Shown here: positions 53,363 to 61,900 of the stretch, piece after piece
Position numbering within the stretch: position 1 is the first letter of the stretch
Layout: each line of letters opens with the position of its first letter
Source: Sphingomonas arvum
GTDB lineage: Bacteria > Pseudomonadota > Alphaproteobacteria > Sphingomonadales > Sphingomonadaceae
Length of the DNA: 64,000 nucleotides
Reading direction: 5' to 3'
NCBI RefSeq assembly: GCF_026013565.1
Contig: NZ_JAPDOB010000001.1
Span: 992,001-1,056,000 of the forward strand
Notes under the pieces: model-generated
The model's input: only the letters and a program-made list of their open reading frames with translations
Told to the model about the DNA's origin: nothing
Database searches by the model: none
Made by a program: the position numbers and the translations under genes

Positions 53363-54361
53363 TTATCGCCCCTGAGCCTTTGCGAGAGCAGAGCCGGTCG
53401 GAGAAGCCGATGCAGCGGCCGGGGGTGCCTGGAAGCCGAACGTAGCTAGGAGGCTGGAAGCCTTGGGTGACATGATGAACTTCAGCCAAGCCCGAGCTGC
53501 GTCGGGGTGACGTGCCGACTTGACCATCGCTCCGGCGTAGGTGCCGCTTACGTTTTGGTCGGGAGGGATAGCGACCTGCTCGATCGAATTTCCGACTTGC
53601 TGCTGAAAGCGAGCTTCCGACTGCCAAGTGACCCCAGCATCGACCTTGCCTTGCATAAGGAACAGCGGGGTTTGCCGATGATGAATTTGGGTGAGGATGG
53701 TGCTGCCCTGCTGGACCTTGGTCGCGTAGATCGCGGTCTCCAGCGCCTTGCCACCGGCTTTTGTAAGCGCCTGCTGGATCTGCTTGGCTACACCTTCGAA
53801 CTGCGGGTTCGGCATTGCGAGGCGAACCTCGGGCCGGGCGAGATCGGTAAGACCGCGAATGCCAGCAGGGTTCCCTTTGGGCACCATGATCGTGAGATCA
53901 TTGACGGCGAAGATGGAGGGCGGACCTGCCAGATGATCCGAGGCGATCAGCGAGTTCACGTCGCCAAGTCCGGCAAGGTATACGTCCGGCTTGATGGTCC
54001 AGGTCATATTGCCGACCGTGATCGTCCCCCCGGCCTTGATCTGTTCCGCCAGGATGCCCGGTGGCAATGTTTCCCAGAAGAGCTTGCCCTTATATTCCGG
54101 ATGCATCTGCTCGAACGCGTCGACCAGCGGTGCCATGGCGAAGAAGTAATTGCCTCCGACGTACAGCACGAGCCGAGCGCCTTCGGGGTCGCCGTGGAAA
54201 TCCGGAAGGTTGTCGATCTCGGGCACTGTGAATTCTACCCCGCGTTGGCGGACATCGTTGTTCCGCCCCTCCTGCCAGGGAGGGTAGATAGACGGAGGGG
54301 CAGCAGCGGCAGTGGCGGTCATCACCAGCACTCCCAGGCCTAGCGCCAAGCGTTCAAACAT
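53363..54361 (-). CDS. Periplasmic substrate-binding protein (type 2 fold), orphan 2
   Basis: 332 residues from ATG 54361, with a signal peptide ending TAAAAPPSIYP. ARLVLYVGGNYFFAMAPLVD begins the first lobe, KPDVYLAGLGDVNSLIASDH reports ligand-pocket residues, and PDAARAWLKFIMSPKASSLL is the typical final helix of ModA/SBP_bac_11-like proteins. No permease or ATPase gene is nearby. It follows the DsrE-like gene by 7 nt. The ligand is unknown; oxyanions such as molybdate or sulfate, or other small acids, are common for this fold. Confidence 0.82.
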   Translation of the reverse strand: MFERLALGLGVLVMTATAAAAPPSIYPPWQEGRNNDVRQRGVEFTVPEIDNLPDFHGDPEGARLVLYVGGNYFFAMAPLVDAFEQMHPEYKGKLFWETLPPGILAEQIKAGGTITVGNMTWTIKPDVYLAGLGDVNSLIASDHLAGPPSIFAVNDLTIMVPKGNPAGIRGLTDLARPEVRLAMPNPQFEGVAKQIQQALTKAGGKALETAIYATKVQQGSTILTQIHHRQTPLFLMQGKVDAGVTWQSEARFQQQVGNSIEQVAIPPDQNVSGTYAGAMVKSARHPDAARAWLKFIMSPKASSLLATFGFQAPPAAASASPTGSALAKAQGR

Positions 54362-54368
54362 GGTGACC

Positions 54369-55163
54369 TCACGTTGCGTAGTGGAAGCCGGCGGCTTGCA
54401 GGACCGGGAGGGTTCCAACGGCGCCGGGGGTCAGGATGACGCCGGGCGCGAGCCGATTGGTAAGGTCGGCGGCAAGCGCCTCGACGCTCAGCTTGTCGGG
54501 ATTCACACCATCCTTGATCAGTGCGACGGCGGTCTCCCAGATGGCATTGTGACATGAGCCAAACACCACGCCTCGTCGCATGAGGGCTGGGATGCTGTTG
54601 TTCTCGAGCGAGAATACGCCTTGGGGGTTCTGGAAGTCGGAAGGATCAGCAGCGGCCGCCGGCGTGTCCAGGATCAGCTTGTTGGAACTGAAGGCTCCAC
54701 CGGTTCGGCTCGCCAGCTGATATTTATCCCATGCGCTCTGGTCGAAGAGGGCAAGTTGCGCGGTACCGTGGGTCATCGACGCAGCAAGGAAGTCGGGCTG
54801 CCTGAATGACCATATCTGGCAGTTCACCGCGTTGCGCATCAGGTTCAGCCATGGGCCACCGATGTCCTTGCTGTCCCACACCTGTTTGGCAGCGGGCCGG
54901 TAGGCGATGACCTCGGACAGCGCCTCGTGGTCCCAGAGCTCGGGATGATCGAGGATCATCGGCACTGTCTTGAAGTTGCGTCGGCGGGGTGCCTTGGCCA
55001 AGCGCTTGGCCAGCTCGCGCAGGCTCGCTGCACCACTTGGCAGTAGTTCCTGAGGGACGGCGGTGCCCTGTGCTGGTAACAGACCCATGGATGCAGCTCC
55101 GCTAAGGGCTAGGCTTCCGCCCAGCATTTTGAGGGCGGTTCGGCGGCCATGAAAGCCGATCAT
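54369..55163 (-). CDS. Tat-type exported protein with DsrE-like C-terminal region
   Basis: 264 residues from ATG 55163. The N-terminus GFHGRRTALKMLGGSLALSG has a twin-arginine followed by a hydrophobic stretch, typical of Tat signals. The middle part is unusual (PMILDHPELWDHEALSEVIA, FSSNKLILDTPAAAADPSDF). The end, FGSCHNAIWETAVALIKDGV ... GVILTPGAVGTLPVLQAAGFHYA, resembles DsrE/DsrF-fold sulfur-relay proteins in its Cys, P-G-A/G-V-G and Q-x-x-G-F/Y positions. The match is by eye and tentative. It is wedged between the two binding-protein genes, overlapping the first by 4 nt. Confidence 0.65.
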   Translation of the reverse strand: MIGFHGRRTALKMLGGSLALSGAASMGLLPAQGTAVPQELLPSGAASLRELAKRLAKAPRRRNFKTVPMILDHPELWDHEALSEVIAYRPAAKQVWDSKDIGGPWLNLMRNAVNCQIWSFRQPDFLAASMTHGTAQLALFDQSAWDKYQLASRTGGAFSSNKLILDTPAAAADPSDFQNPQGVFSLENNSIPALMRRGVVFGSCHNAIWETAVALIKDGVNPDKLSVEALAADLTNRLAPGVILTPGAVGTLPVLQAAGFHYAT

Positions 55164-55951
55164 TTTGCAGTTTCCTGCTTGCTGACCGGGAATTCGCGCG
55201 CCCAACCCCATTTCCGGAAGATCTGGTCGCCTGTCGGAGAGCTGAGGAATTTGACGAAGGCCACTGCTTCGGGCCGCTGCTTGCCGGTCGGGGTCAGCAC
55301 AACTCCGATATCTCGGTAGATCCGATACTCAGCCTCTAGTGGGACCTCGTCTGCTAATTGCGGGTTCGCAACCTGCCAGATGTTCCAGATCAGCCAGGCA
55401 TCGAGTGTCGGGTCTGCAGTCCAGGCCTGCTTGGCGACGGCGCTATTAGGCGCGAAGGTCTTCACGTTCGCGCGGAACGCCTTGACGGAACTGATACTGC
55501 CAAGCCGTCCGGCGACATCTTCCCAAAGGCCGTTTTGACCTGAGCCGGTCACGACCAGTATCTTGCGGCCCGCCGTCAAAAGGTCTCGGAAACCGCTAAT
55601 GCGATGAGGATTGCCGGGTCTGACCAGGATAGCAGCCGGACGGAGGTAGAGTGGGATGACGTCCTGCACCTGAAGCTCGCCGTCCATGCCGACCATGAAG
55701 CTGGTCATCATGTCTTCGGAGCCACTGTAGAGGAGGTCGGCATCGCCCTTGGCGGCGGCAATCCAGTTAGCCGTGGGACCGGCGACGACCTCAACCTTGA
55801 TGCCATGCTGTTCCTGGAAAGTCGCTGCAGCCTCCTGCATCGCGGGCAGGGGACCGCCTGGGCCGTAAACCTTAAGGGGCGGCTGAGCGGATGCCGGAGC
55901 CGAAGCGGCGATCGCAGCGGCCAGCAACAATGGAGTGAACATCACCTGCAT
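55160..55951 (-). CDS. Periplasmic substrate-binding protein (ModA-like), orphan 1
   Basis: 263 residues from ATG 55951 (ATG 55942 is an alternative). The signal peptide ends ASAQPPLKVYG. LPAMQEAAATFQEQHGIKVE and DADLLYSGSEDMMTSFMVGM form the first lobe, PLYLRPAAILVRPGNPHRIS the hinge, and AVAFVKFLSSPTGDQIFRKW the closing helix, as in ModA-type proteins. It is the first gene of the minus-strand catabolic operon, facing the nitrile-hydratase-like operon. No ABC permease or ATPase accompanies it. Confidence 0.85.
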   Translation of the reverse strand: MQVMFTPLLLAAAIAASAPASAQPPLKVYGPGGPLPAMQEAAATFQEQHGIKVEVVAGPTANWIAAAKGDADLLYSGSEDMMTSFMVGMDGELQVQDVIPLYLRPAAILVRPGNPHRISGFRDLLTAGRKILVVTGSGQNGLWEDVAGRLGSISSVKAFRANVKTFAPNSAVAKQAWTADPTLDAWLIWNIWQVANPQLADEVPLEAEYRIYRDIGVVLTPTGKQRPEAVAFVKFLSSPTGDQIFRKWGWAREFPVSKQETAK

Positions 55952-56138
55952 CTCCCGTCTCGTAATTAGAGCAGGCCGTAACCCTAGGTGAGGGAGGGCG
56001 ACCGTGGCTTTCACCTTCGCATTGCGACCGGGGATTGCGCAGCATGGCCCGGCCGGCAGCGTGCGGATCGGCAAGCCGCGTTCACGCCCGTAAGAACGGC
56101 TGCTGCATCTCCGCTACGCCGATCCTCCTGGAGGATTC
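55952..56138. promoter_or_regulatory. Divergent control region between the two catabolic operons
   Basis: 187 bp separate the ModA-like start from the beta-C subunit start, so promoters for both operons must be here. The plus-strand ribosome-binding site CTGGAGG lies 6-12 nt before ATG 56139. No clear -35/-10 pair or strong operator palindrome was found by eye, and there is no regulator gene adjacent. Confidence 0.55.
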
Positions 56139-56468
56139 ATGCAGACCTTGAGTAAAGTGGTGCATGCTGACCGCGAGGACCCGGTCTTCGAACCGGGCGA
56201 CCGCGTGCAGATCGATGACCGGCAGCCGATCGGGCATTACCGGGTCCCCACTTACATGCGCGGCAAGCCCGCCACGGTTATCGCCGCAATACGACCGACC
56301 ATGGTCGACAACGAAGCTGAAAGCTTCGGCCGTAACGCGGGATCCCGGCGTCATTACTACCGTGTCTTCGTGCCCATGACGGAGCTTTGGAGCGACTATC
56401 GGGGCACCGACAACGACGGGCTCTACATCGAGATCTTCGAAACTTGGTTGAAGAGAGCAGAGCCGTGA
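56139..56468 (+). CDS. Nitrile hydratase/thiocyanate hydrolase-type beta C-terminal domain subunit
   Basis: 109 residues equal to only the SH3-like C-terminal half of a nitrile hydratase beta subunit. FEPGDRVQIDDRQPIGHYRV, then PTYMRGKPATVI, gives the conserved R35 and R41 of the GHxRxPxYxRG motif. Those arginines hydrogen-bond the modified cysteine claw in known enzymes. HYYRVFVPMTELW and YIEIFETWL complete the barrel. Thiocyanate hydrolase and toyocamycin nitrile hydratase have a comparable separate chain. The stop overlaps the alpha GTG by 4 nt. Confidence 0.88.
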   Translation: MQTLSKVVHADREDPVFEPGDRVQIDDRQPIGHYRVPTYMRGKPATVIAAIRPTMVDNEAESFGRNAGSRRHYYRVFVPMTELWSDYRGTDNDGLYIEIFETWLKRAEP

Positions 56469-57133
56469 CTGGAGAAACAACGACCCATGCCGACCATGAC
56501 CATGATCATGACCATTCTCATGCCGGCATGGCGCGCGATGCAGAGCGGGACGGCATTTTCGAGGTCATGGAGACTGCTGTCCGCGAGCTGCTCACGGATA
56601 AGGGCCTGATCGCGGCTACCGACATTCGCCGCCAGATCGAGGTTCTGGACTCGCGCTCCCCAGCTCTCGGCGCGGCGGTGGTGGCGAGGGCGTGGACAGA
56701 CCCAGCCTTCAAGCAACGTCTACTAGAAAACGGTAGGATGGCTTGCGAGGAGCTGGGGATCACCTTCTACGATGATACTCAGCTGATCGTTCTCGAGAAC
56801 ACCAACGAGGTCCATAACCTCGTCGTTTGCACTCTATGCTCCTGCTACCCGCGGCCGGTGCTCGGGCTTCCGCCCGACTGGTACAAGCTCAAGCCTTACC
56901 GGGCGCGCGCAGTCTATGAACCGCGACAGCTGCTTGCAGAATTCGGCACCGTTATCCCTGATGATGTCGAGATCCGGGTGAGTGACTCAACGGCGATGGT
57001 GCGTTTTCTGATTCTTCCGCAGCGCCCGGCAGGCATAGATGATCTGACGACCGACCAGCTCGCCGCCCTTGTCACCCGCGATGCAATGATCGGGGTGGTG
57101 CGTGACCTGGTCCCATCGGGAGCAGTCATGTGA
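56465..57133 (+). CDS. Cobalt-type nitrile hydratase/thiocyanate hydrolase catalytic (alpha/gamma) subunit with His-Asp-rich N-terminus
   Basis: 222 residues from GTG 56465. The metal claw VCTLCSC is at 121-127 (C122, C125, C127); Thr in the third place marks the non-corrin cobalt type, whereas iron enzymes have Ser. YPRPVLGLPPDWYK and YRARAVYEPRQLL follow as in the family. Residues 8-19 read HADHDHDHDHSH, six histidines alternating with aspartate, absent from ordinary alpha subunits and likely a metal-binding tail. It converts nitriles to amides or thiocyanate to carbonyl sulfide plus ammonia; which one cannot be told. It overlaps both neighbouring subunit genes by 4 nt. Confidence 0.92.
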   Translation: MTGETTTHADHDHDHDHSHAGMARDAERDGIFEVMETAVRELLTDKGLIAATDIRRQIEVLDSRSPALGAAVVARAWTDPAFKQRLLENGRMACEELGITFYDDTQLIVLENTNEVHNLVVCTLCSCYPRPVLGLPPDWYKLKPYRARAVYEPRQLLAEFGTVIPDDVEIRVSDSTAMVRFLILPQRPAGIDDLTTDQLAALVTRDAMIGVVRDLVPSGAVM

Positions 57134-57462
57134 ACGACCTTTCGACCCTCATCACCCGCTTGCCCAACGACGTCGGCGGTCAACCTGCCGGTCCGCTGGA
57201 CCGCAGCGAACATGAGCTGCTTCCGTGGGAAAAGAGATGTCACGCGCTCGCCGACGTGCTCGACTTCCGCAAGATCATCAACACGGAGGAGAAGCGGCGC
57301 GGGGTCGAGGCTCTTGGCTCCGAGCAGATTGGCAAGCTCGGTTACTACGAGCGTTGGATAGTCGCGTTTGCCAATATCCTCTTTCAGAAGGGCCTGCTTA
57401 CCCCGGCGGAGCTTGCAGTACGGATGCAGGCCGTTGAGGAGCGGCAGCGCTCGTCCGAATGA
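57130..57462 (+). CDS. Nitrile hydratase/thiocyanate hydrolase-type beta N-terminal domain subunit
   Basis: 110 residues matching the helical N-terminal half of a nitrile hydratase beta chain. NDVGGQPAGPLDRSEHELLP, WEKRCHALADVL and YYERWIVAFANILFQKGLLT (72-91) align in order, with DVGG at 14-17. The activator proteins (P14K/P15K) that insert cobalt are relatives of this domain, so an activator role is the main alternative. The DVGG...GPL opening favours a structural subunit. It overlaps the alpha stop and the transporter start by 4 nt each. Confidence 0.85.
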   Translation: MNDLSTLITRLPNDVGGQPAGPLDRSEHELLPWEKRCHALADVLDFRKIINTEEKRRGVEALGSEQIGKLGYYERWIVAFANILFQKGLLTPAELAVRMQAVEERQRSSE

Positions 57463-58541
57463 TGAGGGCGGCGAGCTTCCAAAGCCGCCTCTTCTTGGTT
57501 GTAAGCGCAGTACTGCTCCTGAACGCAGGATCATGGGTGGCTGCATTCATTGCGTTCTCGGGCAGCCCGGTGCTGCTAGGCATAGCCCTGCTCATCTACG
57601 GGCTCGGCATGCGACATGGCTTCGATGCCGATCACATCGCTGCGATCGATAACGTCACTCGAAAACTGATGAGCGACGGCCAGCAACCGGTCGCGATTGG
57701 CTTCTTCTTCGCCGTTGGTCACTCGGGCTTGGTCATCGTGGTGACGCTGGCCATCGCTCATGCGGCAAGTTCCGCAGCGTGGTTCGAGCACTACAGGGCC
57801 GCTGGAGCAGCGATCAGCCAGGCAATCTCCGGCACGTTCCTCATCGCGGTCGCTATCGCAAACATCTTCGCTTTGCGAACGGCGATGCAAAAGAGCCTGT
57901 CGCCGTCGGCTGCCATCCCGTCCTTTGCTGCTCGCTTGGTGCGCGCCATGCGCTCGAGTTGGCACATGCTGGTGCTTGGCGTCCTCTTCGGACTGAGCTT
58001 CGATACGGCGAGTGAAATAGCCATGTTCAGCCTCTCGGCGGGGCAGGCCTCGAATGGCATGCCGCTCCACGAGATCGCGATCTTGCCGCTGCTATTCACT
58101 GCAGGCATGACGCTGGTCGATACTATCGACGGTCTCCTGGTGGTCGGCGCATATCGATTGGCGGTCGAGCAGCCAGAACGACGCCGCACCTACAATCTGG
58201 TGGTCACGTCCCTTTCGATCGCGCTGGCTCTCTCGACCGGGATGCTTCAGTTGCTTCCGACTGTCGACCCGCGCTTTATGTCGAGACCCGATGCCCTGGC
58301 CCTGCTGGCCACCGTCTCTGAGCACTCCAGTCTGATTGGCGCCTCGGTGCTGGCCTTTATTCTCATCGCCTGGGCAGGAACCTTGGTCTTGGCGCGGCGA
58401 CGTCAAACGAGTGACGAGGCGACGAAAGCGGCCACGGCCGCAACCACCAACAACCAGGCTACGCCTTTCAGCAAGGGTAGGGGAGTGCCCTTTCCACGCT
58501 CCAATCCGCTGATCCGCCGTTCACATGATACCGCCGCGTAG
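57459..58541 (+). CDS. NiCoT family nickel/cobalt transporter (HoxN/NixA-like)
   Basis: 360 residues with eight helices. All four family signatures are visible: RHGFDADHIAAID (H53, D56, H59), FFFAVGHSGLVIV, LGVLFGLSFDTASEIAM, and LFTAGMTLVDTIDGLL. It imports Ni2+ or Co2+ across the inner membrane. Placement after a cobalt-type hydratase implies Co2+ supply, as NhlF does in Rhodococcus. Its ATG overlaps the beta-N stop. The last 46 codons run antisense through the 3' end of the DUF202 gene, and the family fold ends before that, so the tail may be dispensable. Confidence 0.93.
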   Translation: MMRAASFQSRLFLVVSAVLLLNAGSWVAAFIAFSGSPVLLGIALLIYGLGMRHGFDADHIAAIDNVTRKLMSDGQQPVAIGFFFAVGHSGLVIVVTLAIAHAASSAAWFEHYRAAGAAISQAISGTFLIAVAIANIFALRTAMQKSLSPSAAIPSFAARLVRAMRSSWHMLVLGVLFGLSFDTASEIAMFSLSAGQASNGMPLHEIAILPLLFTAGMTLVDTIDGLLVVGAYRLAVEQPERRRTYNLVVTSLSIALALSTGMLQLLPTVDPRFMSRPDALALLATVSEHSSLIGASVLAFILIAWAGTLVLARRRQTSDEATKAATAATTNNQATPFSKGRGVPFPRSNPLIRRSHDTAA

Positions 58542-58747
58542 AAGCAGAAGGCGCCTACCAGCAGAAGGATTGTCGCCGCGGCGTGTAGGGCCCAACCCGG
58601 GACGTGATCCGCGAGCAGGGACCTGAAGCCTACCCCTGCGGCGAGTGCACCAAGGCCGGTCCGGACCCAGGAAGCATAGGTACGCTCGTAAGCTAGTCGG
58701 GTGCGGTCGGTGGCGAGCTCGTTCGTGGTCTCGGCTGGCTGCGTCAT
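58403..58747 (-). CDS. DUF202 (YidH-like) membrane protein
   Basis: 114 residues with three helices. NELATDRTRLAYERTYASWV followed by RTGLGALAAGVGF is the defining DUF202/YidH motif (x-L-A-x-x-R-T-x-L-A-x-E-R-T). The function is unknown. It is convergent with the NiCoT gene and overlaps its 3' end by 139 nt, an unusually long tail-to-tail overlap. The 232 nt on its right holds its promoter and that of the TonB receptor. Confidence 0.87.
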   Translation of the reverse strand: MTQPAETTNELATDRTRLAYERTYASWVRTGLGALAAGVGFRSLLADHVPGWALHAAATILLLVGAFCFYAAVSCERRISGLERGKGTPLPLLKGVAWLLVVAAVAAFVASSLV

Positions 58748-58979
58748 GTCGGCTCCGGGTTGTCAGCGATAATGTGCCGATCGCGACCGCTCTGGCCTAC
58801 CCAATTCGCACCCTCACTGACCCATTATCGTGCTTTCCCTTTCATCGCCGTGCGAAACGGCAAGAAGCCGAGCTTGCTTCCACTATCTTGTTCGAGCCCT
58901 AGGCTCATCGAGTTCAATCTAATCCCTCTTAACCCTGTTATGATCCCTCCGACTCCTTGGCGGAGGAAGGTTGGCGAGC

Positions 58980-61900
58980 ATGCAATTCTCAATAGTCACC
59001 ATGCTCCTGCCAGTATCTGCCCTTTTGCCGTCTGCGACGCATGCGGGGCCGAGCGATGTAGTAAATGTGGATGTCCGCGCCGGGCCACTGTCTGGAGCCT
59101 TGGGTGAATTCGCTCGGGAGACCGGGACTGGGCTCTTGTTCGACAAAACCATAACCGACCATCTGTCGGCGCCAGCCGTGCGTGGCACCTTCACGAGGGG
59201 AACTGCGCTGAGCCTGCTGCTCCGCGGCACGGACGTCAGCTATCGCGTTGTTGCCGGCAGCTTCGCCCTCTATCGCCTGCCTAAATCTGAGAACGCCGAT
59301 TTCCGTGACACGGCCAGGGACTTGCCCATCCCCGAGATCCTGGTGATGGGACGGCGCAGTCAGAACGTGGATATCCGTCGCTCGACCAACGATATCCGGC
59401 CCTACAAAGTTCTGGAGCGCTCCAAGTTTGCCGAGGCGACCCGCGATGATCTCAACGAAATCCTCCGGACCGAGCTTACCGCCAACGCAGCCTCTGCCGC
59501 ACCGGCGCAGATTCTTAGGAACGCTGGGGATTCCCGCTCTTCGATCGATCTTCGCGGCTTAGGTCCCGATCGAACACTGGTGCTGGTGGACGGTCGGCGT
59601 TTCCCAACGATTCCGACCTTCACCCTCGACAACCTGCAGCCCGACATCAACGCGATCCCGCTGATCGCGATCGAGCGCGTAGAGAGCATCACTTCCACCG
59701 CCGGGGGCACTTATGGCCCTGGTGCGCTTGGCGGGGCAGTGAATATCGTACTCCGCCAGAAGATGCGCGGAGTGGAAATGCGAGGCACGGCAGGGTTAAG
59801 CAGCCGCGGCGACGCCGGCACAACCTCTCTTGAGACTATGATCGGGCTGCGCAGTTCGGACGATCGCACCGGGATCATGCTGGTTGGCGGCCTACGCAAA
59901 GCGAACGGGCTGCTGCGGAAGAATCGCGACTATTCCGAAAGGCAACGCAAACTTCAGTTCAAGAACGATCCTGCCGGCTATTCTCCACTCCGCTATGCAG
60001 CGAATTCCGGAGGCTTCTATCGCTTCACCGACTCCGTGACTGTTTACAGCAGCTCAGGTGAGCCCCTCCGACTAAAGCCAGAGTATGGCGGTGCCAATCT
60101 CGGGTCGGCTTATTCCTATCTGCCAAGTTCGTTCTCAGGCTCACGAAACGAGGCCATCACGTTGCTGCAGGCCAACGCGGGCAAGCTGACATTCGACTCG
60201 GCGCCGGACCTTCGCGACGGCGAAGCGTCTCTGCTTCCGCGTGTCCAGTCGGAGGCCGCGCTGGTGAACCTGGACCATCGGTTCGGCGATGCTTTCGAGG
60301 TGTATGTCAGCGGAGCATGGTTGCAGAACAGGAGCCGGTACGACTTCGCTGATGGTGAGCAGACCGTGACTTACCCCTTTGCTCCCACTAACCCTTTTCA
60401 ACAATCCGTCGTTTTCACGCTTCCGCGTCCGGACCTCATCGGGCTCTACACGCAGAAGATCGTGACCACGCACATGACCACCGGCGTGACTGCCTCCTTG
60501 GGGGGGCACTGGCGCCTCAACATCGACGCGTCGCTTGGAAGAGTTCGGGTCAGTAATGCGAGCGTTAACAGCGTCGTCAGCTTTCCATTGCTCAATGCAC
60601 TGCTGACAGGAAAACCCGGTGGGCTCGACTTACCGGTCGTTGACCCGCTTGCGCCCGAAGCCGAGCGAAACGCAGCTTTACTGGCATACCGAGAGACTGG
60701 TCGGACCAGCCAGGTTCTGACCAATCACTTCTACGATGCTTCGCTGCGTCTCGCGGGACCTCTGGTGCACTTGCCGGGAGGGCCTTTGACGGCGACTGCA
60801 TCGGCTGAATGGCGACGCGAGACGGTTCCCGAAACGCAGCGCGTCAGTAACTTCCCAGCGAGCAAGCGCGTCCTCGACAACTCGCCGCGGCAAGTGCAAG
60901 TAGCTTCCGCTCTTCTGGAGCTTAGGGCGCCGATCACCGGGAGTGACCAAAGGCTCCCGTTTTTACGCAAGCTCGAAGTGCAACTGGCTCTTCGAGGTGA
61001 CAGTTCAAGAACGCTTTATCCGACAAGTTTTGGGTCCATTCTGCCGGGGCAGGAGCCGGAAACACGCTCGCACCGGCTCGCTCTCACTTACACTGCCGGC
61101 GTGCGCATACGTCCCCGGCACAACCTGCTGTTACGGCTCAGTTCTGCAACAGGTGAGCTTCCGCCCACGATCCGTAACCTTCAATCGACGTTCGGCTATT
61201 TCGTCAATTCCGACGCGCTGCTCGCAGACAGCAAGCGTGGAGGGCGGCCGGTCGGAAGTGAGCGCTCCTTCATCTTCCTTTACGGTGGTTCGCCGGACTC
61301 TCCTCCCGAACGAGCACGCGGCATCTCCGCTGGCTTGGTCCTAAACCCCGATCCGAGAAGATGGCCGCAGTTCTCGCTCGACTATTCACACATTCATCGG
61401 ACGCGTGAGCCCTACGTCCTCTCCTACATCTTCTTCGACGACGAGAATGCACTAGCGAGGGTTCCCGAAGTTCTGGCGCGCGAGGGAAGCGATCCTGGCA
61501 GGCTCAGGCGGCTGCCGCTGACCGACGCCGATGCGGCACTGGGCTTCACGGCTGGTATCGTTACTCACGTGGACGGCCGGGGCGTCAATGATGGCGAGAC
61601 CGTGTTGAAATCCCTAGATGCCGATCTGTCCTGGCAATTGCCCGCGACACGCTTTGGGATCTTCGACCTCAATGCTTCCGCGACCTGGACGAGCTCTTTG
61701 CGTCATAGGATATCCGGTACCAGGCTTTCGACGGAGCGGGCCGGCTATGCCGACGGCCCGGTGAAATGGCGCGGAGTGTTGTCTCTTGACTGGCATCTCG
61801 GCAGTAGTTCAGCAGGCTTACGAGCAAACTACACTGGCAGCTATCGACCGATCTATGGCAGCCCTGCCGACGCTCAATACAATCCGCAGATTCTGCGCTT

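Noticed and set aside
57130-57462. Naming the 110-residue protein as the nitrile hydratase activator
   Set aside because: Related by fold, but the DVGG...GPL opening and WEKR segment fit the structural beta N-terminal half better, and without it the enzyme would lack that half.
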